DNA of 25,262 nt from a virus (IMGVR_UViG_3300031972_000844:1-25262); one strand, 5' to 3'; shown: positions 17,380 through 22,855, counted from the stretch's first letter. Made by a program: numbers and translations. Notes: generated by a model not told the origin, from the sequence alone.

Positions 17380-17510
17380 TTGCCTTGACCCCTATATTTT
17401 TTACGAGTCTTGCGTTTATTAGTTCCAGCTCCTCTGCTAAGTCTTGAGTCGCCAATAGATGTTTTCTTTTTGACCTTTTGTATTTTTTCTTTGATCCAAG
17501 TTTTAGGCAC
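17376..17510 (-). CDS. 44-aa very basic protein
   Basis: The frame starts with GTG at 17510, six bases after a strong AAGGAGG, and ends with TGA at 17376-17378. The product (PKTWIKEKIQKVKKKTS at the start, GTNKRKTRKKYRGQGK at the end) carries about 17 Lys/Arg and few acidic residues, so it probably binds nucleic acid. The GTG lies within the last codons of the methyltransferase gene, an 8-base overlap. The C-terminal K-K-Y-R-G-Q-G-K motif seems familiar from small marine phage proteins, but no function is known to me. Confidence 0.55.
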   Translation of the reverse strand: MPKTWIKEKIQKVKKKTSIGDSRLSRGAGTNKRKTRKKYRGQGK

Positions 17511-18816
17511 TAGCATCCTCCTTTGCTATAGCAACACCTATTTGATAAATTATTTGAGGAACTATTGCGTTTCCGAGTGATTTAAGTCTGTCCACCCTAT
17601 TGGGTATCCCATCAGCCACTCGACCCACGTTGGGTTCAACTGCCCATTGACTCCCATCATTTTTAAACGATTGGGCAATTGTCCTTGGTGTCTCGGTTTC
17701 TCCAACAAGTGTTTCATGCTGTTCTGACCTTTGTAATCTCTCGCTGCTGGAGTCGGTAGCATTTTCTTCTCTAACTCTACTGAAGCTACTTTCTGACCCA
17801 GAGAGTGACCCCTCGTTTTTCCCACGCTTGGTGGAACTGAGTTCATGCTGTCTTTCCAGTCCCTCGCATTCGGAGTTGGCCACATTTTCTTTTGTTCGTA
17901 ATCTACTGCGTCCGCTAACTTCGCCCCGAACTTCTGGCCCGTTCCTTTCCTCGTTACTGAGTAACCCGTTTCCGTTTCCGTCACGTAATCCCCCATTCCT
18001 GGAAAGTAATCTGTCGCTTTCGGAGTCGGCCACTTCTTGTGAGGGTTTTTGCTTTGACTGTCCGTTACTGCTGCATTTAGATTCCATCCGTGCGTTCCCT
18101 TGATCATGCTCGGACTTGGTTTCTCTGCATACGCCATTCTTTCCGATGCTCTCGGAGTTGGCCATAACTTCTCCTCCCTCATGTCCGTTGTTGGATAGCC
18201 GTACTTCACTTGTTCCGCTAGAGATCCTGGTGGAACTGTATTCCTCCCCATGTCGTTTCTCATCTTTTCCCTTTTCTTCAAGGCTTCCTCCGACCTTTCC
18301 GATATGTTTGTCGCACTTGGGGTCAACCATAAGTTTTCCGATAATCCAGACTCTGTCTCTTCTATGGGGCGCTTCGATACCGCAAGCTGGAATAACATAC
18401 GGTTGCGTGGAGTAATTTTCTGTTTCCAAGTCAAGACACACATCATCGAGTGCCATGTTGACGAAGCCAGCAACGTTTTCGATAATGACCCAAGTGGGTT
18501 TCTTGGATTTAATAATTTCAAACACGTACGGCCAGAGGTGTCTGTCGTCTTCTTTTCCTTTGCGATTGCCCGCTTGACTGAAGGGTTGACAGGGGATTCC
18601 TCCGCAGAGGAGGTCGAAGTCTTGAATAATTCTTTCTGGTTCATTTCCTAATTCCTTTAAATCATCATAAATTGGCACGTTAGGCCAATGTTTGTTTAAT
18701 ACTTTACAACAAAACTTATCTACTTCGCAAAATGCTACAGTTTCAAAAGACCCTGTTGCCTCTAATCCTAATGAGAATCCACCGATTCCCGAACATACAT
18801 CTAAAACTTTAATCAT
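17503..18816 (-). CDS. dcm: C5-cytosine DNA methyltransferase (Dcm-type)
   Basis: A 437-aa enzyme that transfers a methyl group from SAM to C5 of cytosine. Motif I is seen at the N-terminus (LDVCSGIGGFSLGLEA) and motif IV with catalytic Cys76 (GGIPCQPFS). Motif VI (IIENVAGF, Glu113), motif VIII (HRRDRVWIIG, 151-160) and motif IX/X (LKSLGNAIVPQIIYQIG, about 411-427) are also present. Between VIII and IX, where the target-recognition domain should be, lies a hydrophilic region with five recurring V/A-D/N-S/P-x-S/C units. No cognate restriction enzyme is seen, so it is an orphan enzyme that probably protects phage DNA. The start overlaps the stop of the 29-aa gene (TAATG). Local base composition is clearly richer in G+C than the neighbours, and the +1 frame is open for 360 codons. 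Confidence 0.93.
   Translation of the reverse strand: MIKVLDVCSGIGGFSLGLEATGSFETVAFCEVDKFCCKVLNKHWPNVPIYDDLKELGNEPERIIQDFDLLCGGIPCQPFSQAGNRKGKEDDRHLWPYVFEIIKSKKPTWVIIENVAGFVNMALDDVCLDLETENYSTQPYVIPACGIEAPHRRDRVWIIGKLMVDPKCDKHIGKVGGSLEEKGKDEKRHGEEYSSTRISSGTSEVRLSNNGHEGGEVMANSESIGKNGVCRETKSEHDQGNARMESKCSSNGQSKQKPSQEVADSESDRLLSRNGGLRDGNGNGLLSNEERNGPEVRGEVSGRSRLRTKENVANSECEGLERQHELSSTKRGKNEGSLSGSESSFSRVREENATDSSSERLQRSEQHETLVGETETPRTIAQSFKNDGSQWAVEPNVGRVADGIPNRVDRLKSLGNAIVPQIIYQIGVAIAKEDASA
17562..18644 (-). CDS. 360-aa overprinted frame inside the methyltransferase gene ('WPTP' protein)
   Basis: This frame lies in the +1 frame of the methyltransferase on the same strand, over its residues 58-418. 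It has an ATG with AAGGA eight bases upstream. The product has an N-terminal part (SGRTCLKLLNP, VLTWKQKITPRNRMLFQL, EETESGLSENLW) that matches my memory of stand-alone phage proteins found next to Dcm genes. Five W/L-P/L-T-P-x-A-x-D/N/E units follow, and the end reads LNPTWVEWLMGYPIGWTDLN, also typical of that family. The same bases encode the catalytic motifs of the methyltransferase. Either both frames are translated, or this is a stop-poor shadow of a GC-richer gene. Function is unknown; a helper of the methyltransferase or an anti-restriction factor is possible but unsupported. Confidence 0.5.
   Translation of the reverse strand: MNQKELFKTSTSSAEESPVNPSVKRAIAKEKKTTDTSGRTCLKLLNPRNPLGSLSKTLLASSTWHSMMCVLTWKQKITPRNRMLFQLAVSKRPIEETESGLSENLWLTPSATNISERSEEALKKREKMRNDMGRNTVPPGSLAEQVKYGYPTTDMREEKLWPTPRASERMAYAEKPSPSMIKGTHGWNLNAAVTDSQSKNPHKKWPTPKATDYFPGMGDYVTETETGYSVTRKGTGQKFGAKLADAVDYEQKKMWPTPNARDWKDSMNSVPPSVGKTRGHSLGQKVASVELEKKMLPTPAARDYKGQNSMKHLLEKPRHQGQLPNRLKMMGVNGQLNPTWVEWLMGYPIGWTDLNHSETQ
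17749..18329 (-). repeat. Five in-phase TGGCCNACTCC-type units in the methyltransferase gene
   Basis: Minus-strand units related to TGGCCNACTCC end at plus positions 18329, 18164, 18032, 17882 and 17759. Their distances are 165, 132, 150 and 123 bases, all multiples of three. In the methyltransferase frame they encode M-V-D-P, M-A-N-S, V-A-D-S, V-A-N-S and A-T-D-S; in the +1 frame W-L-T-P, W-P-T-P (three times) and L-P-T-P. Reading phase is therefore conserved in both frames. Confidence 0.75.
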
Positions 18817-18905
18817 TAATACGAATCGTTAAAAAAAACCCAAGCTATTAAACATAATCCTAAAATAGTAAGTAAAGATCCTGTTAACATTCCTAAAACA
18901 AACAT
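18816..18905 (-). CDS. 29-aa single-span membrane microprotein
   Basis: The frame starts at an ATG overlapping the stop of the DUF3310 gene (TAATG at 18907-18903) and ends with a TAA overlapping the methyltransferase start (TAATG again). The product, MFVLGMLTGSLLTILGLCL then IAWVFFNDSY, is one hydrophobic helix with a short polar C-terminal tail. AGGAA lies five bases before the start. It fills exactly the only gap between the two flanking genes, which argues for translation. Role unknown; phage membrane microproteins may act on host envelope functions. Confidence 0.6.
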   Translation of the reverse strand: MFVLGMLTGSLLTILGLCLIAWVFFNDSY

Positions 18906-19183
18906 TACAATTCCTCGTAATGCTTAATTAATTTATCTAAATACCAAGATGCTTTTTTTAAATCTTCTATATTAGAAGTTTTATATTTATGCCTATGTAT
19001 GTATTTAATTACCGATCCTTCTAAATAAGCAAAGTAAGAAGATCCTAATTGTTGTTTGATGTATGAAATTGCCTCCATTCCACCTTTATTATAATGAGGA
19101 GGATGGTTTACATTATCTACCTCATTAACAATTACCTCATCCTCATCATTACCAAATGGGGGTACACTAGCTTTTATCGTCAT
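18905..19183 (-). CDS. DUF3310 protein (related to C-terminal part of T7 gp1.7)
   Basis: A 92-aa protein with the DUF3310 signature: VNHPPHYNKGGMEAISYI (about 25-42), then YFAYLEGSVIKYIHRHKYK and a C-terminal helix DLKKASWYLDKLI. The same domain forms the end of T7 gp1.7, reported as a nucleotide kinase, so a nucleotide-metabolism role is possible. The first 24 residues are acidic and unstructured. It starts inside the end of the exonuclease gene (17-base overlap) behind GAGGTAAATTTGA. Confidence 0.8.
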   Translation of the reverse strand: MTIKASVPPFGNDEDEVIVNEVDNVNHPPHYNKGGMEAISYIKQQLGSSYFAYLEGSVIKYIHRHKYKTSNIEDLKKASWYLDKLIKHYEEL

Positions 19184-20048
19184 TCAAATTTACCTCTACA
19201 ACATCAGGCGAATTATAAACGGACGCCTGTTTTCCGTTCAGTACATCTTTGTACTGACTAACTAAATTGCTTAAATGATCCCAACCAGAAGCTAAATCAT
19301 CTGCATTCATGGTAAAAATCTTACTTGCAAATGGTTCTTTCTTTTCTTGGGCAACAAAAATAAAACTATCAACTTTAAATCCAGCTTTCTCATAACCTCG
19401 TTTATACCAAGAAGCCTGTAGATCGTATTGATATTTTCTAATTGAAGATGTAAAAGATTCTATTGAACAACTTTGCGTTGTTTTATAATCTATAATGCTG
19501 ATTGTGTTAGGAGAATATGGCGAAGTAATTGGATGTCTTATAACATCTGATTTTACTTTTAATAAAACTCCATCTTCTTCCCAAAAAACAGCAACCTCGT
19601 ATGGCGAAACAAAACTATCTGGGTACTCATTCTCGCTTGGATTAAGAAGTTTCTTACCCTCGCTTAATAAAGCACGATCCATAGCGTATATTTTGTCTCG
19701 GTCTGAAGCAGAAATAACAGTTAGGCCTCTAGATTCATAATCTTGTTTTAAAGATTTGTTAGCATTTGTATATGGAGATCCAGTCAAACAAGCAACTGTT
19801 TCATTAAAAGCTTTCTCGCCCTCAACAACTAAAGCATGGGCTGCTGTCCCAAATCTAAGAGCGTGACTATCTTCAATTGTTTCATGTAACGCATGTAATT
19901 GGCTTTGTCCAAAACGTCTGATGGTTGAGGAAGAAACACCAGGCGACATATGATAAAAGTTATGCTCCATATTAGGAAAATAGATCGCATCTCCAACCTC
20001 CTTATAATTTTCCTGTTCTAAAGTTTCAGGCAGTTTTATGTTCGTCAT
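19167..20048 (-). CDS. RecE/YqaJ-like exonuclease (PD-(D/E)XK)
   Basis: A 293-aa nuclease of the phage exonuclease VIII-like group. The N-terminus has MSPGVSSSTIRRFGQS and RFGTAAHALVVEG (His71 near the first motif), typical of this group. Catalytic residues are seen as Glu151 (SPYEVAVFW), Asp168 (KVKSDVIR) and Asp187-Tyr-Lys189 (IIDYKTTQS), followed by Gln/Tyr in YQYDLQASWY. It would resect DNA ends to give 3' single strands for the Sak4-like ATPase and SSB-like protein. The ATG at 20048 has AGGAG six bases upstream and is preferred to the ATG at 20075, which lies in the 47-aa gene. Confidence 0.85.
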   Translation of the reverse strand: MTNIKLPETLEQENYKEVGDAIYFPNMEHNFYHMSPGVSSSTIRRFGQSQLHALHETIEDSHALRFGTAAHALVVEGEKAFNETVACLTGSPYTNANKSLKQDYESRGLTVISASDRDKIYAMDRALLSEGKKLLNPSENEYPDSFVSPYEVAVFWEEDGVLLKVKSDVIRHPITSPYSPNTISIIDYKTTQSCSIESFTSSIRKYQYDLQASWYKRGYEKAGFKVDSFIFVAQEKKEPFASKIFTMNADDLASGWDHLSNLVSQYKDVLNGKQASVYNSPDVVEVNLNDDKS

Positions 20049-20169
20049 CTTTCTCTCCTTTTTTTGAAATCTCATGGGCTATTTCAAGCATAAGCTTTTG
20101 CATATCGGCCATAAGGTAATTTAATTTATCATCATTAATGATGTCTTGGTTTTGTGTTTTTAAATCCAT
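20026..20169 (-). CDS. 47-aa leader protein of the exonuclease-methyltransferase operon
   Basis: The frame starts with ATG five bases after GGAGGA and ends at TGA 20026-20028, overlapping the exonuclease start by 23 bases. The product (MDLKTQNQDIINDDKLNYL, then MADMQKLMLEIAHEISKKG) is a charged helix with a Lys/Asp-rich tail. The exonuclease ribosome-binding site lies within its coding sequence, so translation of the two is linked. It is the first gene after a good promoter. No family is recognised. Confidence 0.6.
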   Translation of the reverse strand: MDLKTQNQDIINDDKLNYLMADMQKLMLEIAHEISKKGEKDDEHKTA

Positions 20170-20186
20170 ATCAATCCTCCATTTGC

Positions 20187-20216
20187 ATTATAAACTTATT
20201 TTATATAAAATGTCTA
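20187..20216 (-). promoter_or_regulatory. Sigma70-type promoter for the exonuclease-methyltransferase arm
   Basis: On the minus strand a -35 TAGACA (20216-20211) and a perfect -10 TATAAT (20192-20187) lie 18 bases apart, giving a start of transcription about ten bases before the GGAGGA site of the 47-aa gene. Confidence 0.6.
20199..20210. promoter_or_regulatory. Palindrome TTTTATATAAAA between divergent genes
   Basis: A perfect 12-base palindrome fills the spacer of the minus promoter and lies before the plus gene at 20249, for which a weak TTGCAT-17-TAAAAT promoter (20183-20211) overlaps it. It may be an operator or simply AT-rich promoter DNA; AT palindromes arise easily by chance. Confidence 0.25.
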
Positions 20217-20248
20217 CTTAATGGAGACAATTAAAAAGAGAGGTAAAT

Positions 20249-20449
20249 ATGTCTAAGTCTGGACAACTATACATGGATACTCAAGATGCCTTTGATCATG
20301 CTGTTGAGGATGGTTACAAGAATCTACATGAGTTATCTATAAACTACGCAAAGTATTTTAAGGAGTTTACGGGTTATAACTGCTCAGATCCTTTAAATGA
20401 GTGTAGAAGAATACAACAAGAGAGAGAGATGATGGATAGCCCTTTGTAA
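20249..20449 (+). CDS. Small acidic protein, unknown (66 aa)
   Basis: The product starts MSKSGQLYMDTQDAFDHAVED and ends REMMDSPL, with a helical acidic N-terminus, an aromatic segment (YAKYFKEFTGYNC) and a helical C-terminus. AGAGG lies five bases before the ATG. It is the first plus gene after the divergent region at 20.2 kb. No membrane segment, no motif, no recognised family. Two cysteines (about 45 and 53) do not form a zinc pattern. Confidence 0.65.
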   Translation: MSKSGQLYMDTQDAFDHAVEDGYKNLHELSINYAKYFKEFTGYNCSDPLNECRRIQQEREMMDSPL

Positions 20450-20530
20450 GCTAAAGGGAAAATATTCTTCATAATACAACACTATCTTATTACTTACTCT
20501 CCGTATGTCCAAGAGATAGGCATTTGGCTT

Positions 20531-20557
20531 CAAGGGGGTCAAGTTGGAAACCCCTTG
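20531..20557 (+). other. GC-rich hairpin in the 128-base gap before the 67-aa gene
   Basis: CAAGGGG (20531-20537) pairs with CCCCTTG (20551-20557) around a 13-base loop, 14 bases before the AGGAG of the next gene. It has no T run, so it is a weak terminator candidate; an attenuator or transcript-stabilising leader is as likely. The rest of the gap (20450-20530) shows no frame or motif. Confidence 0.4.
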
Positions 20558-20577
20558 CTTTATCATAGGAGAAAAAA

Positions 20578-20781
20578 ATGATGTTACAACTAGGATCTCA
20601 ATTAAAAGAAATGAATGATTTTGGCCACATGGAAATAGCAGATAAATTAATTGTTACTTTTAGCAAGAATTACAGGGTAGATCTATCTGAATTACCTTTA
20701 AAAGAAATACACGAAATATTAAATGACAACGACTGGATAAGACTAGCCTTTGCTATTAAGTATGGGAGTGAGTTACATTGA
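20578..20781 (+). CDS. Small protein, unknown (67 aa)
   Basis: The frame starts with ATG six bases behind AGGAG (20567-20571 region); a second ATG follows at once. The product has an N-terminal helix (LGSQLKEMNDFGHMEIADKL), then IVTFSKNYRVDLSELP and a C-terminal helix DWIRLAFAIKYG. There is no membrane segment or catalytic motif. The next gene starts within its last codon. Unknown function. Confidence 0.65.
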   Translation: MMLQLGSQLKEMNDFGHMEIADKLIVTFSKNYRVDLSELPLKEIHEILNDNDWIRLAFAIKYGSELH

Positions 20782-21320
20782 TTGAAGAAACAAGAAAATG
20801 TAAAGTTTGTCAAAAAGTAAAACCTTTAACATCCAAATATTTTAATAACAGATTAGAACTTAAAACAGTTCCACCTTTTCGCTGGGACTGTAAGATCTGT
20901 TATAACGCTTATAAAAGAACTCATCCAGGTTATTTTGAAAGAAAAATGCTTCAACATGCAAGAAATAGGGCTAGGATTAATAGTCGGGAGTTTAATATAA
21001 CTATTGATAATATTTCTATACCAAGTCATTGTCCTGTATTGGGCATCAAATTGGTTCATGGATGGGATGATGATGAAAGCTGCCCAACATTAGAAAGAAT
21101 TGATAATAATGTAGGCTACACCCCAGATAATGTGATGGTTGTATCTGCTTTAGCAAACAGAGTTAAAAGCTCTGCTACTTGGCAACAAATCATACAAGTA
21201 GGAAAATTTTATAAAGATTTAGATCTAAACAAAAGACAGGCCAAGACTAAAAAAGTCATCAAATCAATCAAAAAAATTATCATTCGTCAAAGAATGAAAG
21301 AACTTAAAAAACGCAAGTAA
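20778..21320 (+). CDS. Zinc-ribbon / HNH-like endonuclease
   Basis: A 180-aa protein with a treble-clef-like zinc site: Cys8-x2-Cys11 (CKVCQK) and Cys38-x2-Cys41 (CKIC). It is followed by a domain (about 80-135) with HCPVLGIKL, PTLERIDNNVGYTPDNV and MVVSALANRVKSS. The block C-P-x-L-G-I ... L-x-R-I-D-x-x-x-G-Y-x-x-x-N-V is common in small phage HNH or endonuclease VII-like proteins. It may be a resolvase-like enzyme or a free-standing homing endonuclease. The C-terminus is strongly basic (KKRK). The start is TTG at 20778, overlapping the upstream TGA, with GGGAG nine bases before it. Confidence 0.7.
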   Translation: MIEETRKCKVCQKVKPLTSKYFNNRLELKTVPPFRWDCKICYNAYKRTHPGYFERKMLQHARNRARINSREFNITIDNISIPSHCPVLGIKLVHGWDDDESCPTLERIDNNVGYTPDNVMVVSALANRVKSSATWQQIIQVGKFYKDLDLNKRQAKTKKVIKSIKKIIIRQRMKELKKRK

Positions 21321-21550
21321 TGTATTTAGTAAGAGCATTGTTTTTGGTAGAGGATGATTTTGCTAATTCAGAGTTTCTTGGATTAACAGAGCATTTAAAA
21401 GAAAAGGTTGATAAAAAACAAGTTACTTTTGAGTTAATGAATCCTGGCAAGTCAAGTAGGATTGAATTACAAGATCTTGCCGAAGAAAACAAACGCCTAG
21501 CACAACAAGTTGAAGGTTGGCAAGAGCTTTGCGAATTTCTTAAAAAGTAA
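21320..21550 (+). CDS. Small protein with C-terminal coiled coil, unknown (76 aa)
   Basis: The start overlaps the stop of the endonuclease gene (TAATG). The product has a beta-like N-terminus (MYLVRALFLVEDDF), a middle with KKQVTFELMNPGKSSRIEL, and a C-terminal helix with heptad character (LAEENKRLAQQVEGWQELC). No family is recognised; coupling to the endonuclease gene suggests co-expression. Confidence 0.6.
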   Translation: MYLVRALFLVEDDFANSEFLGLTEHLKEKVDKKQVTFELMNPGKSSRIELQDLAEENKRLAQQVEGWQELCEFLKK

Positions 21551-21595
21551 TTGATTTACTAAAGACAAGCTTCTCATTATTTAATATGATGAGGT

Positions 21596-21892
21596 ATGAG
21601 TTTAAAAATAGTAGATATTAATAAGAAAAAAGGTAAGCCTAGTATTAGTGAGATAATTGATTCCTGCGATAGTATGCTTAATAATTTTGAACTTAGGGGA
21701 GAAAGTAGGCTTAACACAAGTCTAACTCTCATGTCTTATGCTTTCTCCGTTATATTAGACTCTACAGACAACGAAGATTTAAGTTTGGGATATGTGCATG
21801 AGATCTTATCTAATTACGTAGATCAATCTGGACTCGTTACTTTTGTTCCTGAGTTTGATGTTAAATTAGATCCAGAAACTCCAAAGAATTAA
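21596..21892 (+). CDS. Small acidic protein, unknown (98 aa)
   Basis: The product starts MSLKIVDINKKKGKPSISEI and ends KLDPETPKN. A basic N-terminal 15 residues precede a helical acidic body (about 18-80) with NTSLTLMSYAFSVILDS and LGYVHEILSNYV. The ribosome-binding site is doubtful: GAGG lies only one base before the ATG. No membrane segment or motif. It is the last gene before the repeat-rich leader of the terminase gene. Confidence 0.55.
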   Translation: MSLKIVDINKKKGKPSISEIIDSCDSMLNNFELRGESRLNTSLTLMSYAFSVILDSTDNEDLSLGYVHEILSNYVDQSGLVTFVPEFDVKLDPETPKN

Positions 21893-22170
21893 TATTGTCT
21901 TATTTTTGTCATAAATACATGACGTCCGAAACCCCTGCGGTTACAAGCTTTGTCAATTATTTTATTTTTTTCATTTTTGTCATGGAGATTAAGGGAAACT
22001 TACTAATAATATGAAATAATTCTTGACGGGACGGGAACAAAGTTTTAGAATCTAGGAAAATACTATAAGATTTAGTAGGGATGTCTAGTATTATAATTCC
22101 TCATCAGGATCTGGTCCTGCAAGCTGGTCTGCTGTTTTACATAAATACTTATAGCTAATACAATCTAGGT
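21893..22170. other. 278-base non-coding leader with repeated TTTGTCA motifs before the terminase gene
   Basis: The longest gene-free stretch of the window. TTTTTGTCAT occurs at 21903-21912 and 21974-21983, with a third TTTGTCA at 21949-21955. The first copy forms an inverted repeat GTCAT-6-ATGAC (21908-21923). A promoter follows at 22023-22051. About 120 transcribed bases then precede the terminase ATG without a clear Shine-Dalgarno sequence. A regulator-binding region or the packaging (pac) site, which in several phages lies in or beside terS, are candidates. Confidence 0.4.
22023..22051 (+). promoter_or_regulatory. Sigma70-type promoter before the terminase small-subunit gene
   Basis: TTGACG (22023-22028) and TAGAAT (22046-22051) lie exactly 17 bases apart, one mismatch to each consensus box. 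The start of transcription would be near 22058. Confidence 0.6.
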
Positions 22171-22752
22171 ATGAAAAACCAAACCCAAGAACAAGATCTA
22201 GAATACAAGCCTATCATTGAGGCTACAGACGAACCCCCTATAGAATATTGCAACTTAGATAAACGCCTTAATCGTAGGCAACACTTGTTTATCTGGCACT
22301 CCGTTAATAATCCTAGAATGTCTTTCGTAGACGCTGCAACTAAATCTGGCTATAAAGATCCTCGCCAAGCAGCAAACAAACTTATGATGAACCCTCTGGT
22401 CCGAAGTGAATACAACTATTTGATGAATGAGGTGAAGAAGAAGTATGAGTTAAATTATGATAGGGCAGTTCAAGATTTATATGATATTAGAGATAAAGCC
22501 TTAGAGCATGGATCTTTTAACGCTGCAATAACTGCTCAAAACTCTTTGTTGAAAATAGGTGGATTAATTGTTGATCGTAAAGAAGTTAAGTATGGCCTTG
22601 TAGATCAAATGAGCCGAGAAGAAGTGGAGAAAAGACTACAACAACTTCTCGGTCAAACTATTGAAGGACAATTAGCAGAGGATGACTCAACTCTTGTTCC
22701 CGTCCTCGGCACAAAGGATGAGGATAAAAAGAATAACGCAGATAGTAAATAA
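22171..22752 (+). CDS. terS: Terminase small subunit
   Basis: A 193-aa DNA-packaging protein that recognises phage DNA and guides the large subunit. Residues about 33-82 form the expected helix-turn-helix: LNRRQHLFIWHSV, NPRMSFVDAATKSGYKDPRQAANKLMMNP. This matches the Terminase_2 pattern (R-Q-x-x-F ... A-A-x-x-A-G-Y ... A-x-x-L-x-x-N-P-x-V). A central helical oligomerisation part follows (about 85-150) and a Gln/Glu/Lys-rich tail ends the protein. No large-subunit gene is adjacent, the next genes lying on the other strand, which is unusual. It has its own promoter. Length is normal for the family. Confidence 0.85.
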   Translation: MKNQTQEQDLEYKPIIEATDEPPIEYCNLDKRLNRRQHLFIWHSVNNPRMSFVDAATKSGYKDPRQAANKLMMNPLVRSEYNYLMNEVKKKYELNYDRAVQDLYDIRDKALEHGSFNAAITAQNSLLKIGGLIVDRKEVKYGLVDQMSREEVEKRLQQLLGQTIEGQLAEDDSTLVPVLGTKDEDKKNNADSK

Positions 22753-22774
22753 CACTTGCTCTCTCCAAAAAGGT

Positions 22775-22855
22775 GATTGAGTGGCTTATAAAGGGGGAGA
22801 AAGATAACTTCCAAATAACATAAGGAGTGAAAGCTATCCTTTAAACCACTCAATC
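22775..22855. repeat. Long-range inverted repeat / structured element in the convergent gap
   Basis: GATTGAGTGG (22775-22784) pairs perfectly with CCACTCAATC (22846-22855). Inside, TAAAGG (22789-22794) pairs with CCTTTA (22838-22843), and GGGAG (22795-22799) can pair with CTTCC (22808-22812, one G-U). The result is a branched fold of about 81 bases between the convergent ends of terS and the minus genes. There is no T run, so it is not a standard terminator. A non-coding RNA, a protective 3' structure or a DNA site are possibilities. Confidence 0.5.

Noticed and set aside
17828-18651. Three plus-strand open frames (17828-18103, 18116-18415, 18250-18651) antisense to the methyltransferase
   Set aside because: Their Ser/Pro/Leu/Phe-rich products are typical of antisense reading of a GC-richer gene, and they lack ribosome-binding sites and coupling to neighbours.
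20480-20577. Possible tRNA around GGGGTCAAGTTGGAAACCCC
   Set aside because: No acceptor stem, anticodon arm or T-loop consensus could be placed around the hairpin.
21919-22014. 31-codon hydrophobic plus frame in the leader region
   Set aside because: No Shine-Dalgarno sequence, no coupling, and the Phe/Ile run comes from T-rich repeat DNA.
22081-22158. 25-codon plus frame starting at 22081 before terS
   Set aside because: The GGG is directly against the ATG with no spacing, and the product shows no motif; treated as leader sequence.
22091-22200. Minus-strand frame ending KTADQLAGPDPDEEL antisense to the terS leader
   Set aside because: The ending looks coding-like, but no start with a ribosome-binding site was found and it runs into terS on the opposite strand; possibly a decayed gene end.
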